Positions 34,465 to 42,654 of a stretch of 64,000 nucleotides of DNA are shown piece after piece (within the stretch, counting starts at the first letter, position 1; each line of letters starts with the position of its first letter). The stretch is from Terasakiella brassicae (lineage in GTDB: Bacteria; Pseudomonadota; Alphaproteobacteria; Rhodospirillales; Terasakiellaceae). The translations under genes were made by a program, and so were the position numbers. The DNA is taken from positions 794 to 64,793 of the forward strand of contig NZ_BMHV01000005.1 of the NCBI RefSeq assembly GCF_014641495.1, read 5' to 3'. The notes under the pieces are model-generated. The model was given only the letters and a program-made list of their open reading frames with translations, searched no databases and had not been told where the DNA came from.

Positions 34465-35046
34465 ATGAAAATCGTTTTGTTTTTGTTCAGCCTGCTGCTT
34501 GTCAGCCCCGCATTTTCACAAAGTGTCGAGGATGGATATGCGGCCTATGATGACGGAGATTATGAAAAAGCAAAATCCATTTTTCATGCTTTGGCAGAAC
34601 AAGGCGACGCGAAAGCAATGAATGCAATCGGTTTACTCTATAGTTGGGGAAAAGCTTATCCCCATAATAGAAAAATCGCATGTGACTGGTATGAAAAAGC
34701 CGCCAATAAGGATTTTCTTAGTGCAAAATATAATTTTGCTAGATGTTTCGAAGTAGATGGCGGCCGCAAACGTAGTGTAAAAAAGCAATTAGAATGGCTT
34801 ACAAAGGCAGCCCATAAAGGCCATAAACCTTCACAAATTGCTCTTATGATGTTTTATGCAGACACAAATCAAGATCTCTCAAAAGAATGGGGCCAAAAAG
34901 CCGTTGTTTCAGGCAGTATTTATGCCCTCGTTTCCATGTGGGAAATGGGTTACGACTATATTGGCCCCGAACCGACATTTAGACAGATTGCTTGCGTTTA
35001 CACCATGAATATCATGTTGAAAAAACAGACAAATTATTGTGAATAA
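34465..35046 (+). CDS. Exported Sel1-repeat protein A
   Basis: A 193-residue periplasmic protein: signal peptide cleaved near PAFS-QS, then Sel1-like helical repeats of about 36 residues (DYEKAKSIFHALAEQGDAKA, AMNAIGLLYSWGKAYP, CDWYEKAA). Its first 85 residues are nearly the same as protein B, but the rest has clearly diverged. Four Cys occur late. It ends by overlapping the displaced tail fragment on the other strand. Sel1 repeats mediate protein contacts. In Pseudomonas, tandem duplicated Sel1 proteins serve as immunity to a type VI effector (PldB), a possible parallel. Ribosome site AAGGGA. Confidence 0.75.
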   Translation: MKIVLFLFSLLLVSPAFSQSVEDGYAAYDDGDYEKAKSIFHALAEQGDAKAMNAIGLLYSWGKAYPHNRKIACDWYEKAANKDFLSAKYNFARCFEVDGGRKRSVKKQLEWLTKAAHKGHKPSQIALMMFYADTNQDLSKEWGQKAVVSGSIYALVSMWEMGYDYIGPEPTFRQIACVYTMNIMLKKQTNYCE

Positions 35047-35222
35047 TCTCTCTCCATATCATCACGTTCATAAGTCCTCTCCACAATCCCCTTCGGGCCA
35101 ATCGACCATGCCTCATTCAGAGCCGCATCACCGATCATCTGAAGCTGTTGTGGGGTCATTTTTTTCATGTCGGTTCCGAAGCGTTTAACCAGCATTTCGT
35201 TGACCTTCTTTAATCCATCCAA
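35034..35222 (-). pseudogene. Displaced C-terminal fragment of the 35876-37417 protein
   Basis: Reads, after its first residues, GLKKVNEMLVKRFGTD, MTPQQLQMIGDAALNEAW and IGPKGIVE, nearly identical to the end of the large minus-strand protein, then a different tip (RTYERDDM... against SVLKKGEYR). It lacks the rest of the gene, having been copied by the tandem duplication. The break is near 35219. It probably has no promoter or proper start of its own. Confidence 0.8.
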
Positions 35223-35234
35223 ACAGGTTTTCTC

Positions 35235-35270
35235 ATGAAAAACAGCTCAAAGCCTGTCATAGTGATCTGA
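35235..35270 (+). CDS. Conserved 11-codon reading frame before Sel1 gene B
   Basis: Counterpart of the frame at 34404-34439, with the same length and stop, 24 bases before Sel1 gene B. Confidence 0.25.
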   Translation: MKNSSKPVIVI

Positions 35271-35294
35271 GAACCTCGCTTTAAGGGACAGTTT

Positions 35295-35879
35295 ATGAAA
35301 GTTGTTTTGTTTTTGTTCAGCCTGCTGCTTGCCAGCCCCGCGTTTGCGCAAAGTGTCGAGGACGGATATACGGCCTATGATGACGGGGATTATGAAAAAG
35401 CAAAATCCATTTTTCATGCTCTGGCAGAAAAAGGCAATGCGAAAGCGATGAATGCGATTGGTTTACTTTATAGTTGGGGAAAAGCTTATCCTCACAATAG
35501 AAAAGTCGCATGTGATTGGTATGAAAAAGCGGCACATTTAGGCTATAGCTCCGCACAAAATAATTTTGGCCTTTGTTTTGATGATGAAGGAGGCAGAAAT
35601 AAAAGTGCCAAAAATTTTATTTATTGGCTTACTAAAGCTGCAGAACAATCACACATTGGCGCACAACTCTCTCTTGGCACGTGGTACCTTAAAACCAATG
35701 AAGAAAAGGCAATCTATTGGACAAAAAAGGCTGCTGCACAAAATAGTACAACAGCCCGGGTCAATCTTTGGCTTTTTGACAAAGAGCAAGATATTTCGCC
35801 CGTTTCTTTTCTAGAAATTACCTGTGTTTTCACAAAGGTTTATTTACTGAAACTTGGCAATCATAGTTGTGATAATTAA
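35295..35879 (+). CDS. Exported Sel1-repeat protein B
   Basis: A 194-residue paralogue of protein A: signal peptide cleaved near PAFA-QS, then Sel1 repeats. It is close to A up to about residue 85, but the later repeats (SSAQNNFGLCF, IYWLTKAAEQ, AIYWTKKAAAQ) differ strongly. It converges on the large minus-strand gene with a four-base overlap of the two ends. Likely periplasmic. Its function is unknown; an immunity-type role is inferred as for A. Confidence 0.75.
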   Translation: MKVVLFLFSLLLASPAFAQSVEDGYTAYDDGDYEKAKSIFHALAEKGNAKAMNAIGLLYSWGKAYPHNRKVACDWYEKAAHLGYSSAQNNFGLCFDDEGGRNKSAKNFIYWLTKAAEQSHIGAQLSLGTWYLKTNEEKAIYWTKKAAAQNSTTARVNLWLFDKEQDISPVSFLEITCVFTKVYLLKLGNHSCDN

Positions 35880-37417
35880 CGATATTCTCCTTTTTTCAAT
35901 ACACTCTCCACAATCCCCTTCGGGCCAATCGACCATGCCTCATTCAGAGCCGCATCACCGATCATCTGAAGCTGTTGCGGGGTCATTTTTTTCAGATCTG
36001 TTCCGAAACGTTTAACCAGCATTTCGTTTACCTTTTTCAATCCGCCTTTCGTTACGCCTTTACCAAACATACTGGTCAGTCCGGTAAGGGCAGCGCCAAT
36101 GCGTTGTCCTTTTAACGACACCCCTGCCTTGGCAAGCTGGCTTGCCGTCTCCCCCGCAGATTGAAGGGAGACCACAGGGGCTAGCGGCGGTAAAAAGGAC
36201 CCGGCCTTTACAAGGCCTTTCCCGATCTTTTGTGTCGATCGAATACCTTCTGCCCCTTGATACCCTGCCGGGACCCGATCGCGGATTTCTTTCATTTTTT
36301 TTTCAAAGGCCTCGTAATCCGGCTCGTTCCCCATCAAAAGATCCAGCCCTACCCCCACTTGTGCACCGGCCTCTAAAAACGGTTGGGTGACGGCTTCCCC
36401 AACATAGGAGCCTGCGCCGCCTTCACGCCCGGCAACGATGGCATTGCGCGTCACTTCGGCGCGTTCATGCGGTTTCTGGTCGGGGCGGCGGTTGATATGT
36501 ATTTTTTTCATATAGGCATGATAGGCCGCACGATCTGCTTGAGGTAACCGATTAAAAGCATCTGCATCATGTTCCAAAAGGTTTTGCATCTCCTGAAATG
36601 ACAAATCCGGAACTGGGGACTCTGGATTTTTACGTTTATATTCTTCCCGATCACGTTGTTCGCTTTGCAGGTCCCATGTCCGTTCCGGGTTATTTTCTTC
36701 CCACTCATGCGCCTCCCCTGCCTTGGGCTGATGAAATGCACGAACCTCCTGCGGTTTGATCACGGGTTTAATCGGTCGCATTTGCCCGCTCGTGTCATAT
36801 TCCACATCACCGGGATAAGCCCGTTCAAATTCCCCCTGCACATGCTTTAAATACGCCTTGTCCTTTTTTTGATAAAGTGGGTGGTTCATTAAATTCTGCA
36901 AGGCATGCTGTGTTGTTTTTGCCTTTTGATTTTCGCCAACCTGTTGCCACATTTTATCGGTCTGAGCCTTCGATATTTTTGGCAACTGCGGTGTCTTTTC
37001 CGATGCCTCCCCCAATTCTGTTACCGGGGTACTTTTAGGCTTTGCCCCAAAAGAAGCACTGGCCTGAAAAGATTGATCGCCCGTCTTTTTCACGGTCACA
37101 TTTGACGGCAAAGAATCATCCGCTTTTTTCGGTAAAGAGGCCGGGGCCGATGTCCTTTGTTTCAAGGCATCCGATAACGCTTTTTCCGTTGGACCACCTG
37201 CATTGATCACACCATCCGGCTTTAACCCATTGGCATCCTGAAACGCTTTAACCCGGTTGGGCAATGCAAACTCACTTTCCCCATTTTGACCAAAATATCC
37301 TAAACTGGAAAGCGCGTTATCGGTATTAATCGCATCCGGCGATGTCTCTGGGCTATCAGGTGTATAACCATCACCGATGGAAAAGAATTCAGACATCTCA
37401 TTGAAAAAACTAAACAT
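35876..37417 (-). CDS. Large protein with N-terminal peptidoglycan-binding-like domain
   Basis: A 513-residue protein without a Sec signal. Residues about 30-88 resemble PG_binding_1 (LGYFGQNGE, VKAFQDANGLKPDG, TEKAL). The middle (90-330) is Pro-, Lys- and Glu-rich and looks extended. A Gly/Ala/Leu-rich part (about 380-460) could insert in or lie on membranes. The last 60 residues are duplicated as a fragment at 35034-35222, with a variant tip. Start supported by GAGG seven bases before ATG 37417. The layout, a wall-binding head and an exchangeable tail facing exported Sel1 proteins, suggests a secreted effector, but no catalytic motif is seen and this remains inference. Confidence 0.6.
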   Translation of the reverse strand: MFSFFNEMSEFFSIGDGYTPDSPETSPDAINTDNALSSLGYFGQNGESEFALPNRVKAFQDANGLKPDGVINAGGPTEKALSDALKQRTSAPASLPKKADDSLPSNVTVKKTGDQSFQASASFGAKPKSTPVTELGEASEKTPQLPKISKAQTDKMWQQVGENQKAKTTQHALQNLMNHPLYQKKDKAYLKHVQGEFERAYPGDVEYDTSGQMRPIKPVIKPQEVRAFHQPKAGEAHEWEENNPERTWDLQSEQRDREEYKRKNPESPVPDLSFQEMQNLLEHDADAFNRLPQADRAAYHAYMKKIHINRRPDQKPHERAEVTRNAIVAGREGGAGSYVGEAVTQPFLEAGAQVGVGLDLLMGNEPDYEAFEKKMKEIRDRVPAGYQGAEGIRSTQKIGKGLVKAGSFLPPLAPVVSLQSAGETASQLAKAGVSLKGQRIGAALTGLTSMFGKGVTKGGLKKVNEMLVKRFGTDLKKMTPQQLQMIGDAALNEAWSIGPKGIVESVLKKGEYR

Positions 37418-37467
37418 TATATATCCTCACGTGGTTGTAAAAGTTGCAAGCCGCTTTGGGGCAGACA

Positions 37468-37559
37468 TAAAAAAAGCCACGTCTCGAATTGATCGAAACA
37501 TGGCTGTGCAACAAATAGAAAACGGAAGAAACGCTTTGATCGCACTTCTCCCGTTGACT
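37468..37559 (-). ncRNA. Minus-strand small RNA candidate (about 92 bases)
   Basis: A sigma-70-like promoter (37566-37595) and the terminator at 37469-37505 frame a transcript of about 90 bases with no reading frame of note. The large protein gene starts 51 bases beyond the terminator, so the RNA could instead be an attenuating leader for it. Confidence 0.5.
37469..37505 (-). terminator. Minus-strand terminator before the large protein gene
   Basis: A 13-pair stem (agccatgtttcga with tcgagacgtggct on the minus strand, two G-U pairs) with a five-base loop and seven T. It ends a transcript coming from the right. Confidence 0.85.
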
Positions 37560-37565
37560 GAAGCT

Positions 37566-37595
37566 ATATTAACCTGAACTCACCAAATAAGTCAA
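37566..37595 (-). promoter_or_regulatory. Promoter of the minus-strand small RNA
   Basis: On the minus strand, TTGACT (37595-37590), an 18-base spacer and TAATAT (37571-37566). Confidence 0.6.
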
Positions 37596-37746
37596 GAACA
37601 AAAAGAGAACATGCTGCAATTACGCTTTCTTGCACGGACCTCTACCCTTAGGGGCTTTCTTTTATGATTTGATCGGCTTATGTCATAATCAGGGTATATC
37701 CCTGTTAAAGTTGAAATATATTGTATGATCTCGTACAAGAGTCTCT

Positions 37747-39027
37747 ATGGAACATATCACGACATCAATCGACCAACTCATCCAGCTGTATCGTGAAAAC
37801 CATTATGTCGCCAATTTTGCGGCCTTGGTTTTTTTGACGGTCCTTGCAACCTTTGCCAATTTTGTGGTCAAGCGCCTGTTGCTGCGGGTCATCTTTAAGA
37901 TTTTGAGCCTGACCAAATACGGGCATGATCGCGATATTATGGAACATAATGTCATTGCGCGATTGGCCAATGTGGTTCCGGCCCTGATTGTCATTATGGG
38001 GATTTCCCTCATCCCGGATATCCCTGATCAGCTTAATATCATTGTGCGCAATGTGGCCTCGGCCTTTATTATCCTGACCATCGCCTTGGCACTGGGGGAG
38101 GCTTTGGTCGTTGCCAACGCGCTTTACCAACGCCGCCCTGACGCTGCCAACAAACCGATAAAAGGGTATTTGCAGGTCATCAAAATCGCCATTTACGTGA
38201 TTGCTGCCATTCTCATTGTCGCAGCCTTGATCGACAAATCGCCCTTGATCCTTCTGTCCGGTTTGGGTGCAATGGCCGCAGTTTTGATGTTGGTCTTTCA
38301 GGATACGTTGTTATCCTTGGTTGCCAGCGTTCAAATCTCATCCAGCGATATGGTGCGCGTCGGCGATTGGATTGAAATGCCCGAACTGCGCGCCGATGGC
38401 AATGTCATTGACGTGGCCTTACATACGGTCAAAGTTCAAAACTGGGATAAAACCATTACCACCCTGCCGACACGCCGCCTTGTCAGCGAACCGTTTAAAA
38501 ACTGGCGCGGCATGCAGGAGTCCGGTGGGCGGCGTATTAAGCGGGCCTTATATCTGGATCAAAACAGCATTCATTTCCTGAAAGAGGATGAAAAAGACCA
38601 CCTCAGGAAATTCACTTTGCTATCTGAGTATCTGGACAATAAAGACAAAGAACTCACCCAATGGAATGCCAAACTCGGTGAAAACAATCACGATCCGGTC
38701 AACACCCGCCGCCTGACCAATGTGGGCACCTTTCGGGCCTATGTTCTGCGCTATCTGGAAAGTCACGATAAAATCAGAAACGACATGACCATGCTGGTCC
38801 GCCAACTGGCACCGGGATCGGATGGTTTGCCGCTGGAGATTTATTGTTTCACGAACACAACCGCATGGGCCTCTTACGAAGATATCCAGTCCGATATTAT
38901 CGACCATCTTTATGCGGTTCTGCCCGAATTCGGCCTGCAAGCTTATCAACAGCCCAGTGGTCGGGATTTACAAAAGATCGGCTTTGGCATACAGGCGTTG
39001 GAAAACGTCCCCGCGCGAGTTGAGTAA
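37747..39027 (+). CDS. MscS-family mechanosensitive channel (YbdG-like)
   Basis: An inner-membrane channel opened by membrane tension, releasing solutes on osmotic downshock. At 426 residues it matches the YbdG subfamily (415) rather than short MscS. Five membrane segments are seen; the pore helix lies near GLGAMAAVLMLVFQD, followed by the beta domain (VGDWIEM, GNVIDVALHTVKVQNWD) and the YbdG-type RRIKRALYLD insert. It is a single gene, with a convergent terminator between it and gabT. Confidence 0.9.
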   Translation: MEHITTSIDQLIQLYRENHYVANFAALVFLTVLATFANFVVKRLLLRVIFKILSLTKYGHDRDIMEHNVIARLANVVPALIVIMGISLIPDIPDQLNIIVRNVASAFIILTIALALGEALVVANALYQRRPDAANKPIKGYLQVIKIAIYVIAAILIVAALIDKSPLILLSGLGAMAAVLMLVFQDTLLSLVASVQISSSDMVRVGDWIEMPELRADGNVIDVALHTVKVQNWDKTITTLPTRRLVSEPFKNWRGMQESGGRRIKRALYLDQNSIHFLKEDEKDHLRKFTLLSEYLDNKDKELTQWNAKLGENNHDPVNTRRLTNVGTFRAYVLRYLESHDKIRNDMTMLVRQLAPGSDGLPLEIYCFTNTTAWASYEDIQSDIIDHLYAVLPEFGLQAYQQPSGRDLQKIGFGIQALENVPARVE

Positions 39028-39043
39028 CATGCCTTTCCTTTAA

Positions 39044-39080
39044 ACAAAAAAATGCCTGCAACGGGTGGTCCGTTGCAGGC
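39044..39080 (-). terminator. Terminator between mscS gene and gabT
   Basis: Perfect 11-pair stem gcctgcaacgg (39054-39064) with ccgttgcaggc (39070-39080). The T run is on the minus strand, so it mainly ends gabDT; on the plus strand only a weak T run follows. Confidence 0.85.
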
Positions 39081-39103
39081 AAGTTTTAGCAGCACGGGAG
39101 TTT

Positions 39104-40387
39104 CTAGGAGAGGGCTGCTACCAAAGATTCTTCTAAAATATTCAATCCTTCTTCCAAGATCGCATCGCTAACGGTCAAAGGAACAAGAACGCGAACCACG
39201 TTGCCGTATGTCCCGCAGGACAGCAGGATCAAACCGCGTTTTTCCGCTTCTGCCAGCAGGGCTTTGGTTAGATCGGCATCCGGTGTTTTTGCCGCACGGT
39301 CTTTGACCAGCTCCATCGCGACCATTGCGCCCAGACCACGCACATCACCGATGCAGTCAAACTTGGCTTCTGCCATTGCCTTGAAACGGCCTTGAATTTT
39401 ATCACCAAGAGCCACGGCACGTTCGCACAGTTTTTCTTCCTCGATTACCTCAATCGCAGCCAACGCTGCCGCACATGCCGGGGGGAAACCCGCATAGGTA
39501 CCGCCAAGGCCACCGGGATGAACCGCATCCATCACATCGGCACGACCAACAACCGCAGACAGCGGGAAACCACCGGCCAGACTTTTTGCCAAGGTCATCA
39601 TATCAGGGATAATGCCCGCATATTCTGTAGCAAACATTTTGCCTGTACGGGCAAAGCCTGTCTGAATTTCGTCACAAATCAACAAAATGCCATGTTCATC
39701 GGCAATTTTACGCAAGGCCTGCATAAATTCTGCCGGAACAGGATTGAAACCACCTTCGCCCTGAACGGGTTCAATAATGAAAGCCGCGACACGAGCGGGG
39801 TCAATGTCGGAACGGAACAATTCTTCCAGACCCGCAATGGCTTCTTCAATATCGCAACCACGATATCCGCCGGGGAATGGTGCGTGATAGAGTTCTGTCG
39901 GGAAGGGTGCAAAACCTTTTTTATAAGGTGTCACCTTACCGGTCAGTCCCATTCCCAACAAGGTGCGACCGTGAAACGCACCATTAAACGCGATAACCGC
40001 CGGACGCCCAGTATAAGAACGCGCTATTTTAATCGCATTTTCCACAGCTTCGGCACCCGTTGAAACCAACATGGATTTCTTGGCATGATCACCCGGTGTA
40101 ATTTCATTTAATTTTTCTGCCAACTCGACATACTTGTCATACATGGCAACATGGAAACAGGTATGGGTAAAACGGTCCATCTGTTCTTTGGCAGCTGCCA
40201 TGACTTTGGGGTTACAATGACCTGTATTCAACACAGCAATCCCGCTGGCAAAATCGACATAGCGTTTACCTTCCACATCCCACAATTCCGCGTTATCTGC
40301 ACGTTGTGTGAAAATAGAGGTCAAATTGCCGACCCCTTGCGGGATAGCCTTAAGGCGACGATCTTTCAAATCAGATGAGAGAGACAT
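39104..40387 (-). CDS. gabT: 4-aminobutyrate aminotransferase
   Basis: PLP enzyme moving the amino group of GABA to 2-oxoglutarate, giving succinate semialdehyde. PLP Lys268 is in TLAKSLAGG; EPVQGEGG and DEIQTGFARTG blocks are typical. The 427-residue start at 40387 (MSLSSDLKD) has AAGGAA upstream; the frame extends to 40465 without similarity. It lies 28 bases behind gabD in the same operon and is divergent from the PuuR-like regulator. Class III aminotransferases are close to each other, so a putrescine or other amine substrate remains possible. Confidence 0.92.
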   Translation of the reverse strand: MSLSSDLKDRRLKAIPQGVGNLTSIFTQRADNAELWDVEGKRYVDFASGIAVLNTGHCNPKVMAAAKEQMDRFTHTCFHVAMYDKYVELAEKLNEITPGDHAKKSMLVSTGAEAVENAIKIARSYTGRPAVIAFNGAFHGRTLLGMGLTGKVTPYKKGFAPFPTELYHAPFPGGYRGCDIEEAIAGLEELFRSDIDPARVAAFIIEPVQGEGGFNPVPAEFMQALRKIADEHGILLICDEIQTGFARTGKMFATEYAGIIPDMMTLAKSLAGGFPLSAVVGRADVMDAVHPGGLGGTYAGFPPACAAALAAIEVIEEEKLCERAVALGDKIQGRFKAMAEAKFDCIGDVRGLGAMVAMELVKDRAAKTPDADLTKALLAEAEKRGLILLSCGTYGNVVRVLVPLTVSDAILEEGLNILEESLVAALS

Positions 40388-40415
40388 ATTTTTATTTCCT
40401 TTCCATTCCCAAAGA

Positions 40416-41894
40416 TCAGCGGTCAATCCCGCCGAGACACAGGTATTTAACTTCGATAAAATCATCGAGACCGTATTTGGAGCCTTCCCGACCGATACCG
40501 GATTCTTTTACACCACCAAACGGGGCAGCTTCGGTTGAGATAATGCCTTCGTTGATTCCGACAATGCCATATTCCAAACCTTCAGAAACACGCCAAACAC
40601 GCCCGATATCACGGGCGTAAAAATAAGCGGCCAGTCCATAAGGTGTATCGTTTGCCGCGCGGATGACTTCTTCTTCGCTTTCAAATTTATAAAGCGGGGC
40701 CACGGGGCCGAAAATCTCTTCGCTGGCAATGCGCATATCGCCTGTGACGCCTGTCAAAATAGTTGGTTGGAAGAACGTCCCGCCCAAGGCATGACGCGCC
40801 CCGCCAGTCACAACCGTCGCGCCTTTTTCCTGTGCGTCTCGGACCAGACCTTCCACCTTTGTAACAGCTGCTTCGTTGATCAACGGACCTTGGGTCACCC
40901 CAGCATCCACACCGTTGCCGACCTGCATTTTTTCAACGGCTTCAGCCAGTTTGGCGGCAAAGGCATCATAGACACCGGCCTGAACATAAAGACGGTTTGC
41001 ACAGACACAGGTTTGGCCTGCATTGCGATATTTGGACGCCATCGCCCCGGCAACAGCCGCATCCAGATCGGCATCATCAAAGACGATGAACGGTGCATTA
41101 CCGCCCAATTCCAAAGAAACCTTCTTGACCTGATCTGCACATTGTTTCATCAACAATTTGCCAACCGGTGTAGAGCCTGTGAAAGACAGTTTTTTCACAA
41201 TCGGGTTCGATGTCATTTCCCCACCGATTGCTGCCGCATTGGCTTTGCACCCTGTGACAACGTTAAAGACCCCCTTTGGCATGCCCGCGCGTTCAGCCAG
41301 TTCGGCCAAAGCCAATGCAGAAAGCGGTGTATCTTCGCCCGGTTTGACCACAACGGTGCAACCTGCCGCCAAGGCGGGCGCCACCTTGCGTGTAATCATC
41401 GCATTGGGGAAGTTCCACGGTGTAATGGCCGCAACAACACCGATCGGTTGTTTTAAAACCGTGATGCGTTTGTCTGCACCATGAGACGGGATCACATCGC
41501 CGTACATCCGTTTGCCTTCTTCGGCAAACCATTCCACAAAGGATGCCCCATAAATGACTTCACCACGGGCTTCAGCCAAGGGTTTTCCCTGTTCGGCCGT
41601 CATAAGCTGGGCGAGGTCTTCCTGATTTTCCAAAATCAGGTCGAACCATTTACGCAAAATATTGGCGCGTTCTTTGGCGATCAAGGACTTCCACGGACCA
41701 AATGCACGATCAGCGGCTTCAATGGCCTGACGTGTTTCCACAGCCCCCATATCGGCCACACTCGCCAGCTTGTCCCCGGTTGCAGGGTTTAAAACATCAA
41801 ATGTCTGTGCCTGCACGCTCTGCACCCACGCACCATCGATATAACCATCGGTCTTGAATAAACCTTGATCCGCCAATTTCATTTGCATCTCCAT
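40416..41894 (-). CDS. gabD: Succinate-semialdehyde dehydrogenase
   Basis: Oxidises succinate semialdehyde to succinate with NAD(P). Catalytic Cys296 is in GQTCVCANR and the general base Glu is in LELGGNAPF; the GSTPVGKLL and PWNFP blocks are also present. Length is 492 residues. It is the first gene of gabD-gabT, so the two steps from GABA to succinate are encoded together. A candidate operator lies at 42029-42056 in front of it. Confidence 0.94.
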   Translation of the reverse strand: MEMQMKLADQGLFKTDGYIDGAWVQSVQAQTFDVLNPATGDKLASVADMGAVETRQAIEAADRAFGPWKSLIAKERANILRKWFDLILENQEDLAQLMTAEQGKPLAEARGEVIYGASFVEWFAEEGKRMYGDVIPSHGADKRITVLKQPIGVVAAITPWNFPNAMITRKVAPALAAGCTVVVKPGEDTPLSALALAELAERAGMPKGVFNVVTGCKANAAAIGGEMTSNPIVKKLSFTGSTPVGKLLMKQCADQVKKVSLELGGNAPFIVFDDADLDAAVAGAMASKYRNAGQTCVCANRLYVQAGVYDAFAAKLAEAVEKMQVGNGVDAGVTQGPLINEAAVTKVEGLVRDAQEKGATVVTGGARHALGGTFFQPTILTGVTGDMRIASEEIFGPVAPLYKFESEEEVIRAANDTPYGLAAYFYARDIGRVWRVSEGLEYGIVGINEGIISTEAAPFGGVKESGIGREGSKYGLDDFIEVKYLCLGGIDR

Positions 41895-42028
41895 TACAAG
41901 GTGTGCCGTTTATTTTTTCTACTCAAACTAGACACAAATTAGTTAAATATTAAACACCACAGTAGCACGTTTATTTTTTTAAACAAGAGGCTTTATTTGT
42001 TTATTATTTTCCTTTTATAATCGAACAA

Positions 42029-42056
42029 CTTGTTCAAAACGCTACCGTTTAACAAG
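42029..42056. promoter_or_regulatory. Candidate operator between gabD and its regulator
   Basis: CTTGTT-c-AAA, nine bases, TTT-a-ACAAG: an inverted repeat in the divergent promoter region, 28 bases before the regulator start. It is a plausible site for the PuuR-like protein. Confidence 0.5.
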
Positions 42057-42084
42057 CGAAAGGCTAAACAGGAGAAGATAGACT

Positions 42085-42636
42085 ATGGATGATTTCGATC
42101 TTGGGCAACGCTTGCGCCAAGTCCGCAGCGAACACAAGCTTTCCCAACGGGAACTGGCACGCCGTGCCGGTGTAACAAACGGGACAATTTCCCTGATCGA
42201 AAAAAACCAAAACAGCCCTTCCGTCTCCATGTTGCGTAAAATCCTGGAAGGCATTCCAATGGATTTATCCGACTTTTTTGCCACCGAAGCGCACCCGAAC
42301 GACAAAGTCTTTTTCAAACCTGACGAACTGCGCGAACTCAGCACCAGCAAGAATCTTTCTTTCTTACAAGTCGGCGATGCCAAACGCTACAACCTGCAAA
42401 TTCTTTGTGAAACCTACGAACCCGGTGCCGATACCGGTAAAACCATGCTGCGTCATAATTCCACCGAAGGCGGGATTGTGATCAGCGGCTGTGTCGAACT
42501 GACGGTCGGTGATCAAAAACGGGTTTTACGTAAAGGGGAGTCCTATCTGTTTGACAGCACCGTCCCCCACCGTTTTCATAATACAAGCAATGAACCCTGT
42601 GAGGTTATCAGCGCCTGTACACCGCCCTACATCTGA
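42085..42636 (+). CDS. PuuR-like regulator (XRE helix-turn-helix plus cupin)
   Basis: A 183-residue repressor-type protein. Residues 8-62 are an XRE helix-turn-helix (LSQRELARRAGVTNGTISLIEK); residues about 100-180 are a cupin (GEE-like block GKTMLRHNSTEGGIV, then VPHRFHNTSNEPCEVIS). E. coli PuuR controls putrescine breakdown and has this layout. It is divergent from gabDT and convergent with the polyamine importer, so control by putrescine or GABA is inferred. Ribosome site AGGAGA. Confidence 0.88.
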   Translation: MDDFDLGQRLRQVRSEHKLSQRELARRAGVTNGTISLIEKNQNSPSVSMLRKILEGIPMDLSDFFATEAHPNDKVFFKPDELRELSTSKNLSFLQVGDAKRYNLQILCETYEPGADTGKTMLRHNSTEGGIVISGCVELTVGDQKRVLRKGESYLFDSTVPHRFHNTSNEPCEVISACTPPYI

Positions 42637-42654
42637 TTTGCAGGCTCCCTTTCC

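Larger units (their letters stand above)
34403..35220 (+). repeat. Tandem duplication, copy A
   Basis: This unit and the one at 35234-36050 share about 60 bases of leader, the first part of a Sel1-repeat gene, and about 140 bases encoding the tail of the minus-strand protein, at a period of about 827-831 bases. The central part has diverged strongly. Confidence 0.85.
35234..36050 (+). repeat. Tandem duplication, copy B
   Basis: Second unit of the duplication; see copy A at 34403-35220. Here the minus-strand tail is continuous with the full gene, so this is probably the parental arrangement. Confidence 0.85.

Noticed and set aside
34403-36050. CRISPR-like repetition
   Set aside because: Only two long units of about 830 bases, with coding content; this is a gene duplication, not an array.
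39392-40063. Long plus-strand frame opposite gabT (also 40767-41456 opposite gabD)
   Set aside because: Both lie entirely antisense to well-recognised genes and arise from their codon bias.
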